Shown here: piece after piece, positions 57,101 to 63,967 of the stretch
Position numbering within the stretch: the first letter of the stretch is position 1
Layout: the number at the start of each line of letters is the position of its first letter
The notes under the pieces: model-generated
What the model was told of the DNA's origin: nothing
Database searches by the model: none
Seen by the model: only the letters and a program-made list of their open reading frames with translations
NCBI RefSeq assembly: GCF_013141725.1
Contig: NZ_WHNZ01000022.1
Coordinates: 1-64,000 of the forward strand
Direction: 5' to 3'
Origin: Paenibacillus planticolens
Lineage (GTDB): Bacteria > Bacillota > Bacilli > Paenibacillales > NBRC-103111
Length of the DNA: 64,000 nucleotides
Made by a program: the position numbers and the translations under genes

Positions 57101-57997
57101 ACCTGTTCCGATTCCTTCCCTGACGAGAATTCGGGCCAATCGGTTGGATTGCTCATCCAATTGCTTGTAAGTCAGTGTCTCCTCACCGCAAACTACAGCC
57201 GACCGGTCCGGCGTTCGCTCTACTTGTGCTTCGAACAGCCGGTGGATCGCAGCATCCGATGAGAATTCAAACTGTGTGCTGTTGAACGCTTGCAGCAAGA
57301 TTTCCTTTTCTTCTGAGCTTATATAATCAATGGATTCGATGGCAGCTTGAGGCTGATTGATCCAAGCCAGCGCGATATTTTCTAAATGGCCGAGCATACG
57401 ATCTACGGTTGCAGCCTCGAATGCACATTCCCGATAAAACGCCTCCACCTCAATCGTTTCCGTTATTGTAAACCGCAGAAACAGATCATTTCCCTGCACA
57501 GGGGCGTCTTTGACGAACCCGGAATCCCCGCCCATGCCCACAACCGTGTTGAAGGGCAGTTCATGTCCTGCCTTCTCTTTGATCTCACGAAGCTCGCCAA
57601 TCGTCAGTGACATCGATCGCTCGTGATCGATGAGGGCTTGTGTTTGCAGCACCGTCTCATCTAAGGAAAGTGCCAAAGCTGTGTTCATCTGAACAGCAAT
57701 TATTTTGTCTTCGCCTGGCAGAAAAGCGCCGTAGCAAACTTCATTTGTGTTTAAATAGCGCTGGAGCAATACGAACCATGCCGTATACAATACCGTGGAT
57801 AGTTCCACACACGCTAGTTCGGATGCCTTGCGAAATGCGGGCATGGCCTGCTTTTTGAACAACCGTTTTAAGGAAGATACCACGGTTAGGTCTATCGGTT
57901 TCGGGTCTGGAGCGAGAAATGTTTTATGATCCTCACTGTATAATTTGTTTTGCCAATATTCCTTGGTGTCGTTCTGATTGATAAGGACCAAAGCCAT
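51191..57997 (-). CDS. Dimodular NRPS with terminal thioester reductase
   Basis: About 2268 residues. Approximate order: a partial condensation domain lacking HHxxxDG (1-230), A1 (250-740, YIIYTSGSTGTPKGV), PCP1 (EIGGHSLQAA), a full LCL-type C domain (865-1260, HHIAVDG), A2 (1290-1780, YVIYTSGTTGKPKGV), PCP2 (ELGGHSLKAA) and an NADPH reductase domain (1880-2265, TGATGYLG and a YxxxK pair). My hand-aligned specificity codes are A1 D-A-W-F-L-G-C-V-V-K (Leu-like) and A2 D-V-Q-F-I-A-H-V-A-K (Pro-like). Reductive release would give a dipeptide aldehyde or cyclic imine. The layout resembles AusA, which makes aureusimines. ATG at 57997 with AAGGAAG upstream is preferred over GTG at 58006. The leader carries a GEMM-I riboswitch. 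Confidence 0.9.
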   Translation of the reverse strand: MALVLINQNDTKEYWQNKLYSEDHKTFLAPDPKPIDLTVVSSLKRLFKKQAMPAFRKASELACVELSTVLYTAWFVLLQRYLNTNEVCYGAFLPGEDKIIAVQMNTALALSLDETVLQTQALIDHERSMSLTIGELREIKEKAGHELPFNTVVGMGGDSGFVKDAPVQGNDLFLRFTITETIEVEAFYRECAFEAATVDRMLGHLENIALAWINQPQAAIESIDYISSEEKEILLQAFNSTQFEFSSDAAIHRLFEAQVERTPDRSAVVCGEETLTYKQLDEQSNRLARILVREGIGTGDIVGIMAGASTQMIVSILGILKAGAAYLPIDPNYPAERVRFMLEDSQTRLMLTTPGIRPEVAFQGEVWSVNDEWLKAEEASANPIEVKPTDLAYIIYTSGSTGTPKGVMIEHRSLVNLAQWHQKYFHVTELDRAAKYAGFGFDASVWEIFPYLISGASLSMVPDEIRLDSEELNAFFHQQGITISFLPTQLCEQFMGLENTSLRVLLTGGDKLKTFRAKSYELFNCYGPTENAVVTTSHKVTQLTDNIPIGKPVYNSQILILDAAGKLQPIGMAGELCVSGAGLARGYLHRPDLTSEKFVSHPYAQGERMYRTGDLARWLPDGTIEFLGRIDHQVKIRGFRIEIGEIEQQLLQHDAVKDCVVMAREDQNGANYLCAYVVVPESCTHRELADFLSIRLPDYMVPARFVTLSSLPVNANGKVDRRALPEPERAVESAVSTPAANETESQLIELWQKILGLANIGADERFFEIGGHSLQAALLRGQIEQRFGVRLPITDLFQYTTVREQALRIAGMSRADAIRPVIEPAPAMEHYPVYPAQRRMYLIEQMEGVGTAYNTPMLLRIEGKLDVGRLEQTIQQLIDRHDMLRTSFQWVGEEILQTIRDYIPFRLQVFTAGATEVADIMREFVQPFDLEEAPLMRTALVSCSDDLHYLLLDFHHIAVDGVSMHLFFEEWSKLYGGEELPALSLQFKDFAVWYGKQENVTARNALQNYWKSALAGEIPILHLPTDMERPLVQSFKGNTVSIQLEAEMTDGLKKLAASSDTTLYMILFAAYNVLLARYSGQEDIVVGAPFACRTENEMQHMIGMFVNTLPLRSYPEKNKSFSVFLQEIRACVLGAIEHQEYELEHLLQDLNIPRVPGRNPLFDTLFVMQNTGRTAPSMEGSEVTVAPYVEPIAKYDLMVDVNESEAAVRIDFQYCTDLFRQDTVERMIRHYIRILQAAVSSSQLQLSEIVLLDETEVHEQVYGLNDTAVPYRKEATIQTLFEEQALQTPDHPALVFGNEKLTYRELNEKANRLAGTLIDKGIQADEVVGLMTDRSLEMIVGLLGILKAGGAYVPIDPEYPQDRVNYMLSSSGARLLLTQTHLAGKTTFEGGELYLNQESVYSEQADNPQNRSKAHNLLYVIYTSGTTGKPKGVMLEHGNMVNLLQYEFTQTNVDYSGKVLQFTTLSFDVCSQEIWSTLLAGGTLYLVTNDTRREVGKLLQVIEDEGINILFMPVSFLKFILNEKEYADRFPTSVRHIITAGEQLIVPEKFREHLRRYQVYLHNHYGPSETHVATTYTIDPNGDIPEIPPIGRPIANTSIYILNDRLQVQPPGVPGELYIAGDCVGRGYYGQDHLTAERYLPDPYAEEGRMYKTGDLARWNEDGTLEFLGRLDHQVKIRGFRIELGEIENTLLNYASVKESIVLAKEDGSGGKYLCAYIAVEEELSVMVLRSHLAESLPDYMIPSYFVQLPALPLTPNGKIDRRALPEPELGQLHSGSDYVAPRTETESRIAEVWQDLLGVARIGIHDNFFELGGHSLKAAVMVARLQQQFEIGINDVFEHQTIAALSAKVKTTNNRLMDKLAQLKNAHNAQSAPSFDDSKEVYRLKNEKYDNLDVTKKVAYSHVLLTGATGYLGIHLLRDMLSTTSWTVHVIVRGDSDEQAAHRMKEKLAFYFGSLVDEAMLRRIKVYRGDLTQERFGLPEETYLELSRTVDGIVHSAATVKHYGTYDYFEQHNIIATDRLLTFAELNQRKDIHHISTLGVASGTIAGESAVYFTEYDLDLGQQYENYYAKTKHEAERRVVLARETGIRSSIYRIGNIVFHSETGKFQENIGENAFYTMIQSFIRLGMVPEMEPDTDFSYVDAVSRAIVLLMQPEALQNEIFHLFNPHRESLHRILADGRLEWDVKPGSFEQFIDYMTAKYEADDCRDEIEKIMLHYGWLEQHHNETVFETSVMKTVAALNLLGFSWKAVEPKQINAMIAYCKEVGFL

Positions 57998-58036
57998 TTC
58001 TTCCACTTCCTTCTCTATTTGTTATTTTAGTGGGCG

Positions 58037-58069
58037 CAAAAAAAGCAACCCTGCCAAAAAGAGTTGCTT
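58037..58069 (-). terminator. Leader terminator of the riboswitch
   Basis: Minus-strand AAGCAAC (complement of 58063-58069) pairs with GTTGCTT (58043-58049), followed by T7 (58038-58044). The left arm can instead pair with TTGCTT (complement of 58081-58086), giving a competing antiterminator. It lies between the aptamer and the NRPS start, so it can decide transcription into the 6.8-kb gene. Confidence 0.8.
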
Positions 58070-58084
58070 AGCTACTGAACAAGC

Positions 58085-58182
58085 AATGTCTTGGCAGCTG
58101 GCTGGCTGATGAACGACGACGTTCATGTTAGCCCCTGTAGCTTTGCGTCTTCGGCTTCCGCCGAATTTGCCCTTGTATTCAA
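58085..58182 (-). promoter_or_regulatory. Class I cyclic-di-GMP riboswitch (GEMM-I) aptamer
   Basis: On the minus strand GGGCAAA is followed by a TTCGGC-GGAA-GCCGAA stem with a GNRA-type GGAA loop. Then comes the hallmark GACGCAAAGCTAC, then GGGGCTAA, a variable hairpin (ATGAACG/CGTTCAT) and CAGCCAGCTGCC. These blocks occur in the order of the GEMM-I consensus. GEMM-Ib variants bind cyclic AMP-GMP; the retained GGG before CAAA is more consistent with cyclic-di-GMP, though I cannot settle this by eye. It controls the NRPS gene through the adjacent terminator. Confidence 0.85.
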
Positions 58183-58199
58183 TTGTTTATACTTGTCTT

Positions 58200-58208
58200 A
58201 TTTTAGCA
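58200..58208 (-). promoter_or_regulatory. Extended -10 promoter of the NRPS leader
   Basis: Minus-strand TGCTAAAAT is an extended -10. Transcription would start near 58193, about 13 bases before the aptamer, which suits a riboswitch leader. No good -35 is present. Bases 58209-58505 hold no gene or structure I could support. Confidence 0.5.
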
Positions 58209-58505
58209 TATATTACCTCTTGACCTTTTCCATTTTACCATTTCATATGTAATTTTCAATACAATTCATAATTGACAACGCTTTCAATTTTAAAGATTTT
58301 GCAAATTATGTCGAATATGATGGAATTTCGTCATACAAAGCAGCAGAGGTAGCACTCATTTTGCACTCAATCAATAGTATTAAAGCACCAATAAGACGTA
58401 CGAAAACCAACTGCTGGAACAGAACCTATATGCAGGCGCACAATGTGTGGCAATTTACTAAGCGAATAGATACCTTAAAGTTATGAGATTTTCACTTTTT
58501 CCTCT

Positions 58506-58534
58506 ATAAAAAAAGCACCCCCGATGGAGTGCTT
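58506..58534 (-). terminator. Intrinsic terminator of the small orphan gene
   Basis: AAGCACCCC (58513-58521) pairs with GGAGTGCTT (58526-58534), with one G-U pair in the transcript. T7 follows on the minus strand. Confidence 0.8.
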
Positions 58535-58541
58535 CTGCTTA

Positions 58542-58715
58542 TTATATCTTTTCACTGTACCAAATATAGGCGTAACGATGATGATCATTTGCAATAAAAT
58601 CAACAGAGTGAATATCTTTGTCCATTCCAGTACTATGCAACCACTCGTTTACTTTATTGCTTAACGCTTGCATTTTACTATCGTCAAAAACTACTACGCT
58701 GTTCTTTACTTTCAA
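58542..58715 (-). CDS. Small hypothetical protein (57 aa)
   Basis: The TTG at 58715 is chosen because GGGAGGTG lies at ideal distance before it. An ATG 12 codons upstream lacks a ribosome site. The product starts KVKNSVVVFDDSKMQALSNK and ends HHRYAYIWYSEKI. It is soluble with no motif I recognise. The strong ribosome site and terminator support a real gene. Confidence 0.6.
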   Translation of the reverse strand: MKVKNSVVVFDDSKMQALSNKVNEWLHSTGMDKDIHSVDFIANDHHRYAYIWYSEKI

Positions 58716-58848
58716 ATTGTTCACCTCCCATATACCTTCAGTTTCCAACATAAGTTGGGCGTTGTAAACATAATATTTTGTTTGAATTGAGTTTGATATG
58801 AACTTAATTGATTGAGAATATTGAGCTTTTTTCGTGTGTCGGCTGCCG

Positions 58849-60153
58849 TCATGTTTTATTATTTAGTACCGGTACATTTGATTTACTTCGAGACCATATG
58901 ACAACTGGTATAAGCAGAAGGGCAAGTCCTCCCCCAGCAAGCGATAACGTCGCATAGCTTGAATGAGCTACAACCATGCCTGACATCACTCCACCCGTGG
59001 CCCCAGCAAGCGCAATCAAAACATCAATCGTTCCTTGAGTTTTTGCACGTGTTGTTGGATCAGTTGCATCTACAATGATTGCTGTCCCACTGATTAAGCC
59101 AAAATTCCAACCGATTCCGAGCAGCGATAGAGCAATAACCAATACCACCATAGAATCCGGGGGAGCAACTGCGGCTACTATACCTGCAAGTAATAGAACA
59201 CCCCCCGATGCAACTGACATGGCTGTTCGACCGATTTTATCAACCAGAACTCCTGTAATAAGTGAAGGGAAAAACATGGAGCCTACATGAATACCAATTA
59301 CTAATCCTACCTCTCCCAAGCTATGACCGTGATGCTTCATGTGGATTGGAGTCATTGTCATTATTGCAACCATAACGATTTGAGTTAAGATCATTACTGT
59401 TGCTCCTACAATCAAGCCGCTGGTGGTGCTTTTTTGAACCCCTGTACCCTCATCAACTTTCTGATCCAAAGATTGTTGCGCTTCAAATACAGCCTTTGCA
59501 ACGACGTATGGATCGGGCCGCAGAAAAATAAAGAAGACCATTCCTGCGAGAGTATAAGCAGCAGCAGCTAGGAGAAACGGACCTCCAAGCGCTGGAACAC
59601 CAATAGAAGTTGCAAAATTCCCTGTAAAATCCACCATATTAGGGCCTGCAACAGCGCCTATTGTAGTCGAAACCATAGCGATACTAATTGCTTTAGCCCG
59701 CTGATTAGACTTAGCTAAGTCTGTTCCCGCGTAACGGGCTTGCAAGTTAGTTGCCGTTCCTGCACCGTAGATAAGTAACGATATGAACAGAAGTACTACA
59801 CTATTATTTACTGCAGCCAATATTACTCCTAGTGCACCTAGGCCACCTGTGAAGAAGCCTGCAGCCAACCCTAACCTTCGCCCGTAATGTTCTGAAAGTC
59901 GACCTACCAAAAAGGCAGCCACTGCTGAGCCAAGGGTAAACAAAGCAGCAGGAACACCTGCAAAACTTTCGGTTCCTAACATTTCTTGAGCGAGAAGAGC
60001 ACCGACCGTTACGCCAGCGGCAAGACCAGCGCCCCCGAAAATTTGAGATAGTACTACTATGAATAAGGAGCGCTTATACAGCTTCCTTTGCATATCTGTG
60101 GAATCCATATATGGCCGAATATGACTGTCAATTAATTGGGATTCATGCGTCAT
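58849..60153 (-). CDS. MFS efflux-type transporter
   Basis: A 434-residue permease with about 12 hydrophobic helices. VGRLSEHYGRRLGLAAG is the conserved loop after helix 2, and TGVLVDKIGRTAMSVAS the equivalent loop in the second half. It lies 42 bases after the ArsR-rhodanese gene and is co-transcribed with it. The substrate is probably whatever relieves that regulator. It has no link to the Cnt operon beyond proximity. Confidence 0.85.
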   Translation of the reverse strand: MTHESQLIDSHIRPYMDSTDMQRKLYKRSLFIVVLSQIFGGAGLAAGVTVGALLAQEMLGTESFAGVPAALFTLGSAVAAFLVGRLSEHYGRRLGLAAGFFTGGLGALGVILAAVNNSVVLLFISLLIYGAGTATNLQARYAGTDLAKSNQRAKAISIAMVSTTIGAVAGPNMVDFTGNFATSIGVPALGGPFLLAAAAYTLAGMVFFIFLRPDPYVVAKAVFEAQQSLDQKVDEGTGVQKSTTSGLIVGATVMILTQIVMVAIMTMTPIHMKHHGHSLGEVGLVIGIHVGSMFFPSLITGVLVDKIGRTAMSVASGGVLLLAGIVAAVAPPDSMVVLVIALSLLGIGWNFGLISGTAIIVDATDPTTRAKTQGTIDVLIALAGATGGVMSGMVVAHSSYATLSLAGGGLALLLIPVVIWSRSKSNVPVLNNKT

Positions 60154-60195
60154 CGCTTAGAACCACCTTTCTAGGTGTAATATGTTCTCCTTGAA

Positions 60196-60858
60196 TCACA
60201 TATTTGAATGTCCCACATAGCGTTTCCATTCGTGTACGCCTTCTTCCAAACGTGATGCTTTGATTCCCTTACTTTTTAAGATTTCAACTGCTTGAGCGGA
60301 CATTAGACAATAGGGGCCTCTGCAATAAGCTACTATTTCCTTATCCACTGGTAATGACGCTAGGTGCTTCTCCAGCTCTTCCATTGGTAAAGAGATAGCG
60401 CCTGAAATATGGCCCGTAGCATATTCATCTTCTGGTCGGACATCCAATAATAGAACTTCTCCTCTGTCCATTCGCTCGAGCAGTTCTTCTAAAGCTATAG
60501 GCTCCATAGTAACGTGGTTTAGCAAGATTTCTGATTTAAGCTTCTGGACCTCCACAAGTTGCTTTTCACTAAGACGATGTAATGACACCAAGAAATCGGC
60601 AACAGAAATTTCAGCAATTCCGTATATCACAAAGTTACCTTGTTTTTGGGATCGAACCAATCTTGATTCATGCAACGTTTGTAAATGTTGGGATACATTA
60701 GCGACACTCATGCCTGTTATTTTTGCGAGCTGTTCTACAGATTTGGGTCCTTGAGAAAGCATGTCAAGTAACTCCAAGCGTTTAGGACTAGATAAACACT
60801 TTCCAATACGGGCAAATTCCAGATACAACTGATCCTTCCATATTCGTTCAATATCCAA
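60196..60858 (-). CDS. ArsR-family regulator fused to a rhodanese domain
   Basis: A ~220-residue protein. The N-terminal ArsR winged helix (KCLSSPKRLELLDMLSQGPK, then MSVANVSQHLQTL) is followed by a rhodanese domain (about residues 130-215). The latter has LLLDVRPEDEYATGHISGAI and the active-site loop AYCRGPYCLMS with two cysteines. Such fusions are thought to sense sulfur or redox state, or thiol-reactive compounds. TTG at 60858 is preferred because GAGGTG lies 7 bases upstream. An upstream TTG (60873) would overlap the operator palindrome. Confidence 0.85.
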   Translation of the reverse strand: MDIERIWKDQLYLEFARIGKCLSSPKRLELLDMLSQGPKSVEQLAKITGMSVANVSQHLQTLHESRLVRSQKQGNFVIYGIAEISVADFLVSLHRLSEKQLVEVQKLKSEILLNHVTMEPIALEELLERMDRGEVLLLDVRPEDEYATGHISGAISLPMEELEKHLASLPVDKEIVAYCRGPYCLMSAQAVEILKSKGIKASRLEEGVHEWKRYVGHSNM

Positions 60859-60871
60859 TATGCTACACCTC

Positions 60872-60930
60872 AACTATTCAATTGTTTTATTGAATAGTTA
60901 TAATGTAAGGGTTCCTTCTTGTATTGTCAA
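60872..60930 (-). promoter_or_regulatory. Promoter and operator of the ArsR-rhodanese/MFS operon
   Basis: Minus-strand TTGACA (60930-60925), a 17-base spacer and TACATT (60907-60902) form a promoter. Overlapping the expected start is a perfect 11-bp inverted repeat, AACTATTCAAT/ATTGAATAGTT (60872-60882 and 60889-60899) with a 6-base centre. This is a typical ArsR operator position. The 60931-61169 stretch shows no gene or clear element. Confidence 0.75.
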
Positions 60931-61169
60931 GAATTAACTTCGTTGAAATTAATCTGCCCTTTAGTGTAGTAACGGCGCTAGTACCCGTGATATATCTCGG
61001 ATCAGACCCTGTAGTTCCATCTGCAGCCAACAATCAGCCCATTTAGCACAAATAGCTCCCTATAGTTCCCACAACTTTGCCTATCAATGCCTGAGGGAAG
61101 GCTATTCCTCCTAATCACTGGGCCAAGCTGGCTGCACACTCAAGAAAGAGGCAATCAGCTCTAAAAGCA

Positions 61170-61205
61170 AAAGGAGCTAAGCACATACAGTTGCTTAGCT
61201 CCTTT
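61170..61205 (-). terminator. Intrinsic terminator of the metallophore operon
   Basis: AAAGGAGCTAAGC (61170-61182) pairs perfectly with GCTTAGCTCCTTT (61193-61205). TTTTGCTTTTAG follows on the minus strand. It starts six bases beyond the MFS exporter stop. Confidence 0.88.
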
Positions 61206-61210
61206 AACAT

Positions 61211-62389
61211 TCAACTAGTCATTCTCCTTCGATCATAAGCAAAAATAATCATAACTACGCCAATCATCGCACAAATCATATACATAAATGAATAAGAAGT
61301 AGCATCAGCGATCGGCCCCATGAGAACTCCACCCAGCGACATGCCCAGATCAGCCATCGCAATGAATAGACCTAGGAGCACGTTGCGGCTCATCTGCGGC
61401 AGAACAAAACTTAAATAGGTAGTTAACGCCGGGTAAAGAAGCGCTTGAGATATTCCCATAAGCACGGCGCCCGCATAGAAAAAGAAGATCCCTCCTTCAA
61501 CGGAATAGCTTACGCACTGTGCTGCTGCCGCCAAGATGAGCATGATGCTCATGATAAAGAAAGAGTGCCATCTCCCATCTGACGGGACTTTTTTTCTTAA
61601 AGCAAAACGGGCCAAGACCACGACCCCGGCCTGGAGCATAAGATAGATGCCGGCGCTGCCATGTTTCAACTGCGCGGCATACAGCGGTAGGAAGTTCGTA
61701 ATCGCGCCGAATACAGTTGAAGCTGCCAGCATTAAGACGCTGCATTTGAACAAATACGGATTTTTTAACAACTGACTAAAGGATTGGACTACGCCAAATC
61801 TCCGCTCCGTCTGATTTTCAGCAGGCTGCTTCCTCTCTTTTTCCATGCGAATGCTGTAGCCAAATACGCCGGTGCCGACTGCAATGGCAACCAACAGGAT
61901 GGTGAAATAGCTAATCCCTCCCGCTTGCCAAATGCCGATCGCCAGCAGCGGTCCAAGAATGCCGGGCATGTACGTAAATAAGGAATACAGTGAAATGCCC
62001 TGAGAACGATCTTTCTCTGGCAAAGCATCGATAATCCCAATTTGCAAAGCCATTGAAAAAAAAGCCGTCGAACATCCCTGGAGTATGCGAGCAATCAAAA
62101 AACCTTCCAAACCGCTGAAGGTATACAGGAGCAGCGCGAGCCCGTTAATCACAAGAATGATACGCAATACTTTGATCGGACCTTGCTGTTTGATGATCTC
62201 TCCTGCCCATGGGCGGAATAGCATCGCCGTACACATGTACGCCCCCATGATCAGGCCTATGGCTGTATTGCTGGCTCCCAGCGACTCCCCCCGCAAAGGA
62301 ATGATGACGTTCAGTATGGCATTGGCGCTGAAAAAGAGAAGAGCAAGCACATATAAACGTACAAAAGGCCAGGACAACGCTCCGGTCAA
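61211..62389 (-). CDS. cntE: MFS exporter, CntE-like (opine metallophore)
   Basis: A 392-residue 12-helix MFS protein. FRPWAGEIIKQQGPIKVLR is the loop after helix 2. TTG start with AGGAGG 9 bases upstream. It is last in an operon after two peptide/nickel-type ABC ATPases, the same D-F-E order and similar lengths as the staphylopine operon of Staphylococcus aureus. There CntE exports the metallophore. The assignment rests on order and length, not on a diagnostic motif, so a different MFS role is possible. Confidence 0.65.
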   Translation of the reverse strand: MTGALSWPFVRLYVLALLFFSANAILNVIIPLRGESLGASNTAIGLIMGAYMCTAMLFRPWAGEIIKQQGPIKVLRIILVINGLALLLYTFSGLEGFLIARILQGCSTAFFSMALQIGIIDALPEKDRSQGISLYSLFTYMPGILGPLLAIGIWQAGGISYFTILLVAIAVGTGVFGYSIRMEKERKQPAENQTERRFGVVQSFSQLLKNPYLFKCSVLMLAASTVFGAITNFLPLYAAQLKHGSAGIYLMLQAGVVVLARFALRKKVPSDGRWHSFFIMSIMLILAAAAQCVSYSVEGGIFFFYAGAVLMGISQALLYPALTTYLSFVLPQMSRNVLLGLFIAMADLGMSLGGVLMGPIADATSYSFMYMICAMIGVVMIIFAYDRRRMTS

Positions 62390-62406
62390 AATGTCTTCCT
62401 CCTACA

Positions 62407-63153
62407 TTAAAACGTGATTTGTCTCTGCAATAAGGTTCTTGCATACGCAGACTGTACATGCTGCAATTGTTCAATGGGAACGATTTCTTCGATTTTCCCA
62501 TTTCTAAAGATCATCACTCTGTCACAAAGATAGGCGGCAGCCTGCATATCATGCGTGATAAAAATATAGCTCATCCGGTAGATGTCCTTTAAATCTTGGA
62601 GCAGCTCGAGCACTTGCGTTTGGACGGATACGTCTAGAGAGCTAATCGCTTCATCCAGTACGATGCACTGGGGTTCCGTTGATATCGCTCTGGCAATACA
62701 GACGCGCTGAACCTCCCCACCCGATAACTCATGCGGATATTTCATCCGATAGGACGAGGGCAAGCCAACTTGACGCAAGAGATGGTCCAGTTTGCTGTGA
62801 TTCTCCGTGATCCCCTTGTTTCGCAGGCTCAGCGGCTCCATAATCGCTTGTTCAACGGTAAAGAACGGATTAATCGACGAGGTATAATCTTGAAAAACCA
62901 CGCTGATATTGCCTGAGCGGACCGTTCGATCCGCAACGTTCTTCCCCTCCAATAAGATGGATCCGCGATCAGGCTTCTCAATTCCGGCAATCAACCGCCC
63001 TAACGTCGATTTGCCGCTTCCGCTTTCGCCAATAATCCCAAGACATTCGCCATAGCCGCATGAAAAAGTAATGTTTTCCAAAATGTGTTGCTTTCTTGTG
63101 GAAAAGAATCCATCTTTTCGATACAATTTCTCAACGCTGTCAACGACTAGCAA
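62407..63153 (-). CDS. cntF: ABC transporter ATPase, CntF/NikE-like
   Basis: A 248-residue nucleotide-binding protein of the oligopeptide/nickel importer class. Walker A is GESGSGKST, the signature is LSGGEVQRVCIARA, Walker B is CIVLDEAISSLD, and the H-loop is FITHDM. TTG start lies inside the preceding gene (14-base overlap), so the two ATPases are co-translated and probably form a heterodimer. It powers uptake of a metal-opine complex or nickel. It precedes the MFS exporter by 17 bases. Confidence 0.75.
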   Translation of the reverse strand: MLVVDSVEKLYRKDGFFSTRKQHILENITFSCGYGECLGIIGESGSGKSTLGRLIAGIEKPDRGSILLEGKNVADRTVRSGNISVVFQDYTSSINPFFTVEQAIMEPLSLRNKGITENHSKLDHLLRQVGLPSSYRMKYPHELSGGEVQRVCIARAISTEPQCIVLDEAISSLDVSVQTQVLELLQDLKDIYRMSYIFITHDMQAAAYLCDRVMIFRNGKIEEIVPIEQLQHVQSAYARTLLQRQITF

Positions 63154-63964
63154 GCAGTACCCTCTCCTCCATGATTTTTTTAAAATGGGAGCTGAGTGCT
63201 AATCGGCTAGCCACCAGATATTGGGTATAAGGGTGCTGCGATTCTGTAAAAATAGCAGGAATCTGGCCGTTCTCAACAATAGCCCCGTCCCTCATGACCA
63301 GAACCTCATCCGCAATCTTCTTGACAATTCCGAGATCGTGAGAGACTAGAATCATGGAACAGCCAGTTCTCTCCCGCAGACGAATCAATTGCTCTACAAC
63401 CTCGAATTGCGAGATGGTATCGAGCGCTGTCGTCGGTTCATCGGCAATGATGATCTCGGGCTCGATGACAAGCGCTAAAGCGATCATCATCCGCTGGAGC
63501 ATCCCGCCCGATAACTCATGGGGATATTTGTTCATCATCTCCAATGGATTCTTGAGCATGACACTCTTCATCGCATGGATCATTTTTTCTTCGATGTCTT
63601 TCTTATTCCAGTTGAAATGCTGAGCCAGCATCTCTCTCGCATGGACACCAACCACACAGGAAGGGTCAAAGGCGCGCATCCCGTTTTGAACAATCATGTA
63701 GAGGTGCTTGCCTCTTTTCTTTCTCATCTCCTTCGGCGAGAGCGACATCAGACTTTCGCCCTTAAAACGGACATCGCCGGATTGCAGCATCCAAGGCCGA
63801 TTCAATCTCATGAGTGCTCGGCAAGTCAGCGATTTCCCGCTTCCGCTTTCACCAACAATAGCCAGACAGCTTCCTTGCTTCAAGGAAAAGGAACTGTCCG
63901 ATACAAGGACTTCGCTTGTATTCGCATCCCATATTTTCAGATGCTGGGCTTCCAAGATAGGCAT
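63140..63964 (-). CDS. cntD: ABC transporter ATPase, CntD/NikD-like
   Basis: A 274-residue ATPase. Walker A is GESGSGKS, the signature is LSGGMLQRMMIALAL, Walker B is IIIADEPTTALD and the H-loop is VSHDLG. The MLQRMMIALALVIEPEIIIA style and the MIVQNGMRAFDPS loop are typical of NikD/CntD rather than general DppD proteins. Its ATG follows the stop of a truncated upstream gene, with GAGGTGA as ribosome site. Confidence 0.78.
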   Translation of the reverse strand: MPILEAQHLKIWDANTSEVLVSDSSFSLKQGSCLAIVGESGSGKSLTCRALMRLNRPWMLQSGDVRFKGESLMSLSPKEMRKKRGKHLYMIVQNGMRAFDPSCVVGVHAREMLAQHFNWNKKDIEEKMIHAMKSVMLKNPLEMMNKYPHELSGGMLQRMMIALALVIEPEIIIADEPTTALDTISQFEVVEQLIRLRERTGCSMILVSHDLGIVKKIADEVLVMRDGAIVENGQIPAIFTESQHPYTQYLVASRLALSSHFKKIMEERVLLASR

Positions 63965-63967
63965 GAT

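Noticed and set aside
60931..61169. Possible degraded gene or repeat in the gap before the metallophore terminator
   Set aside because: No frame with protein character, no inverted ends and no repeat partner could be seen within the window.
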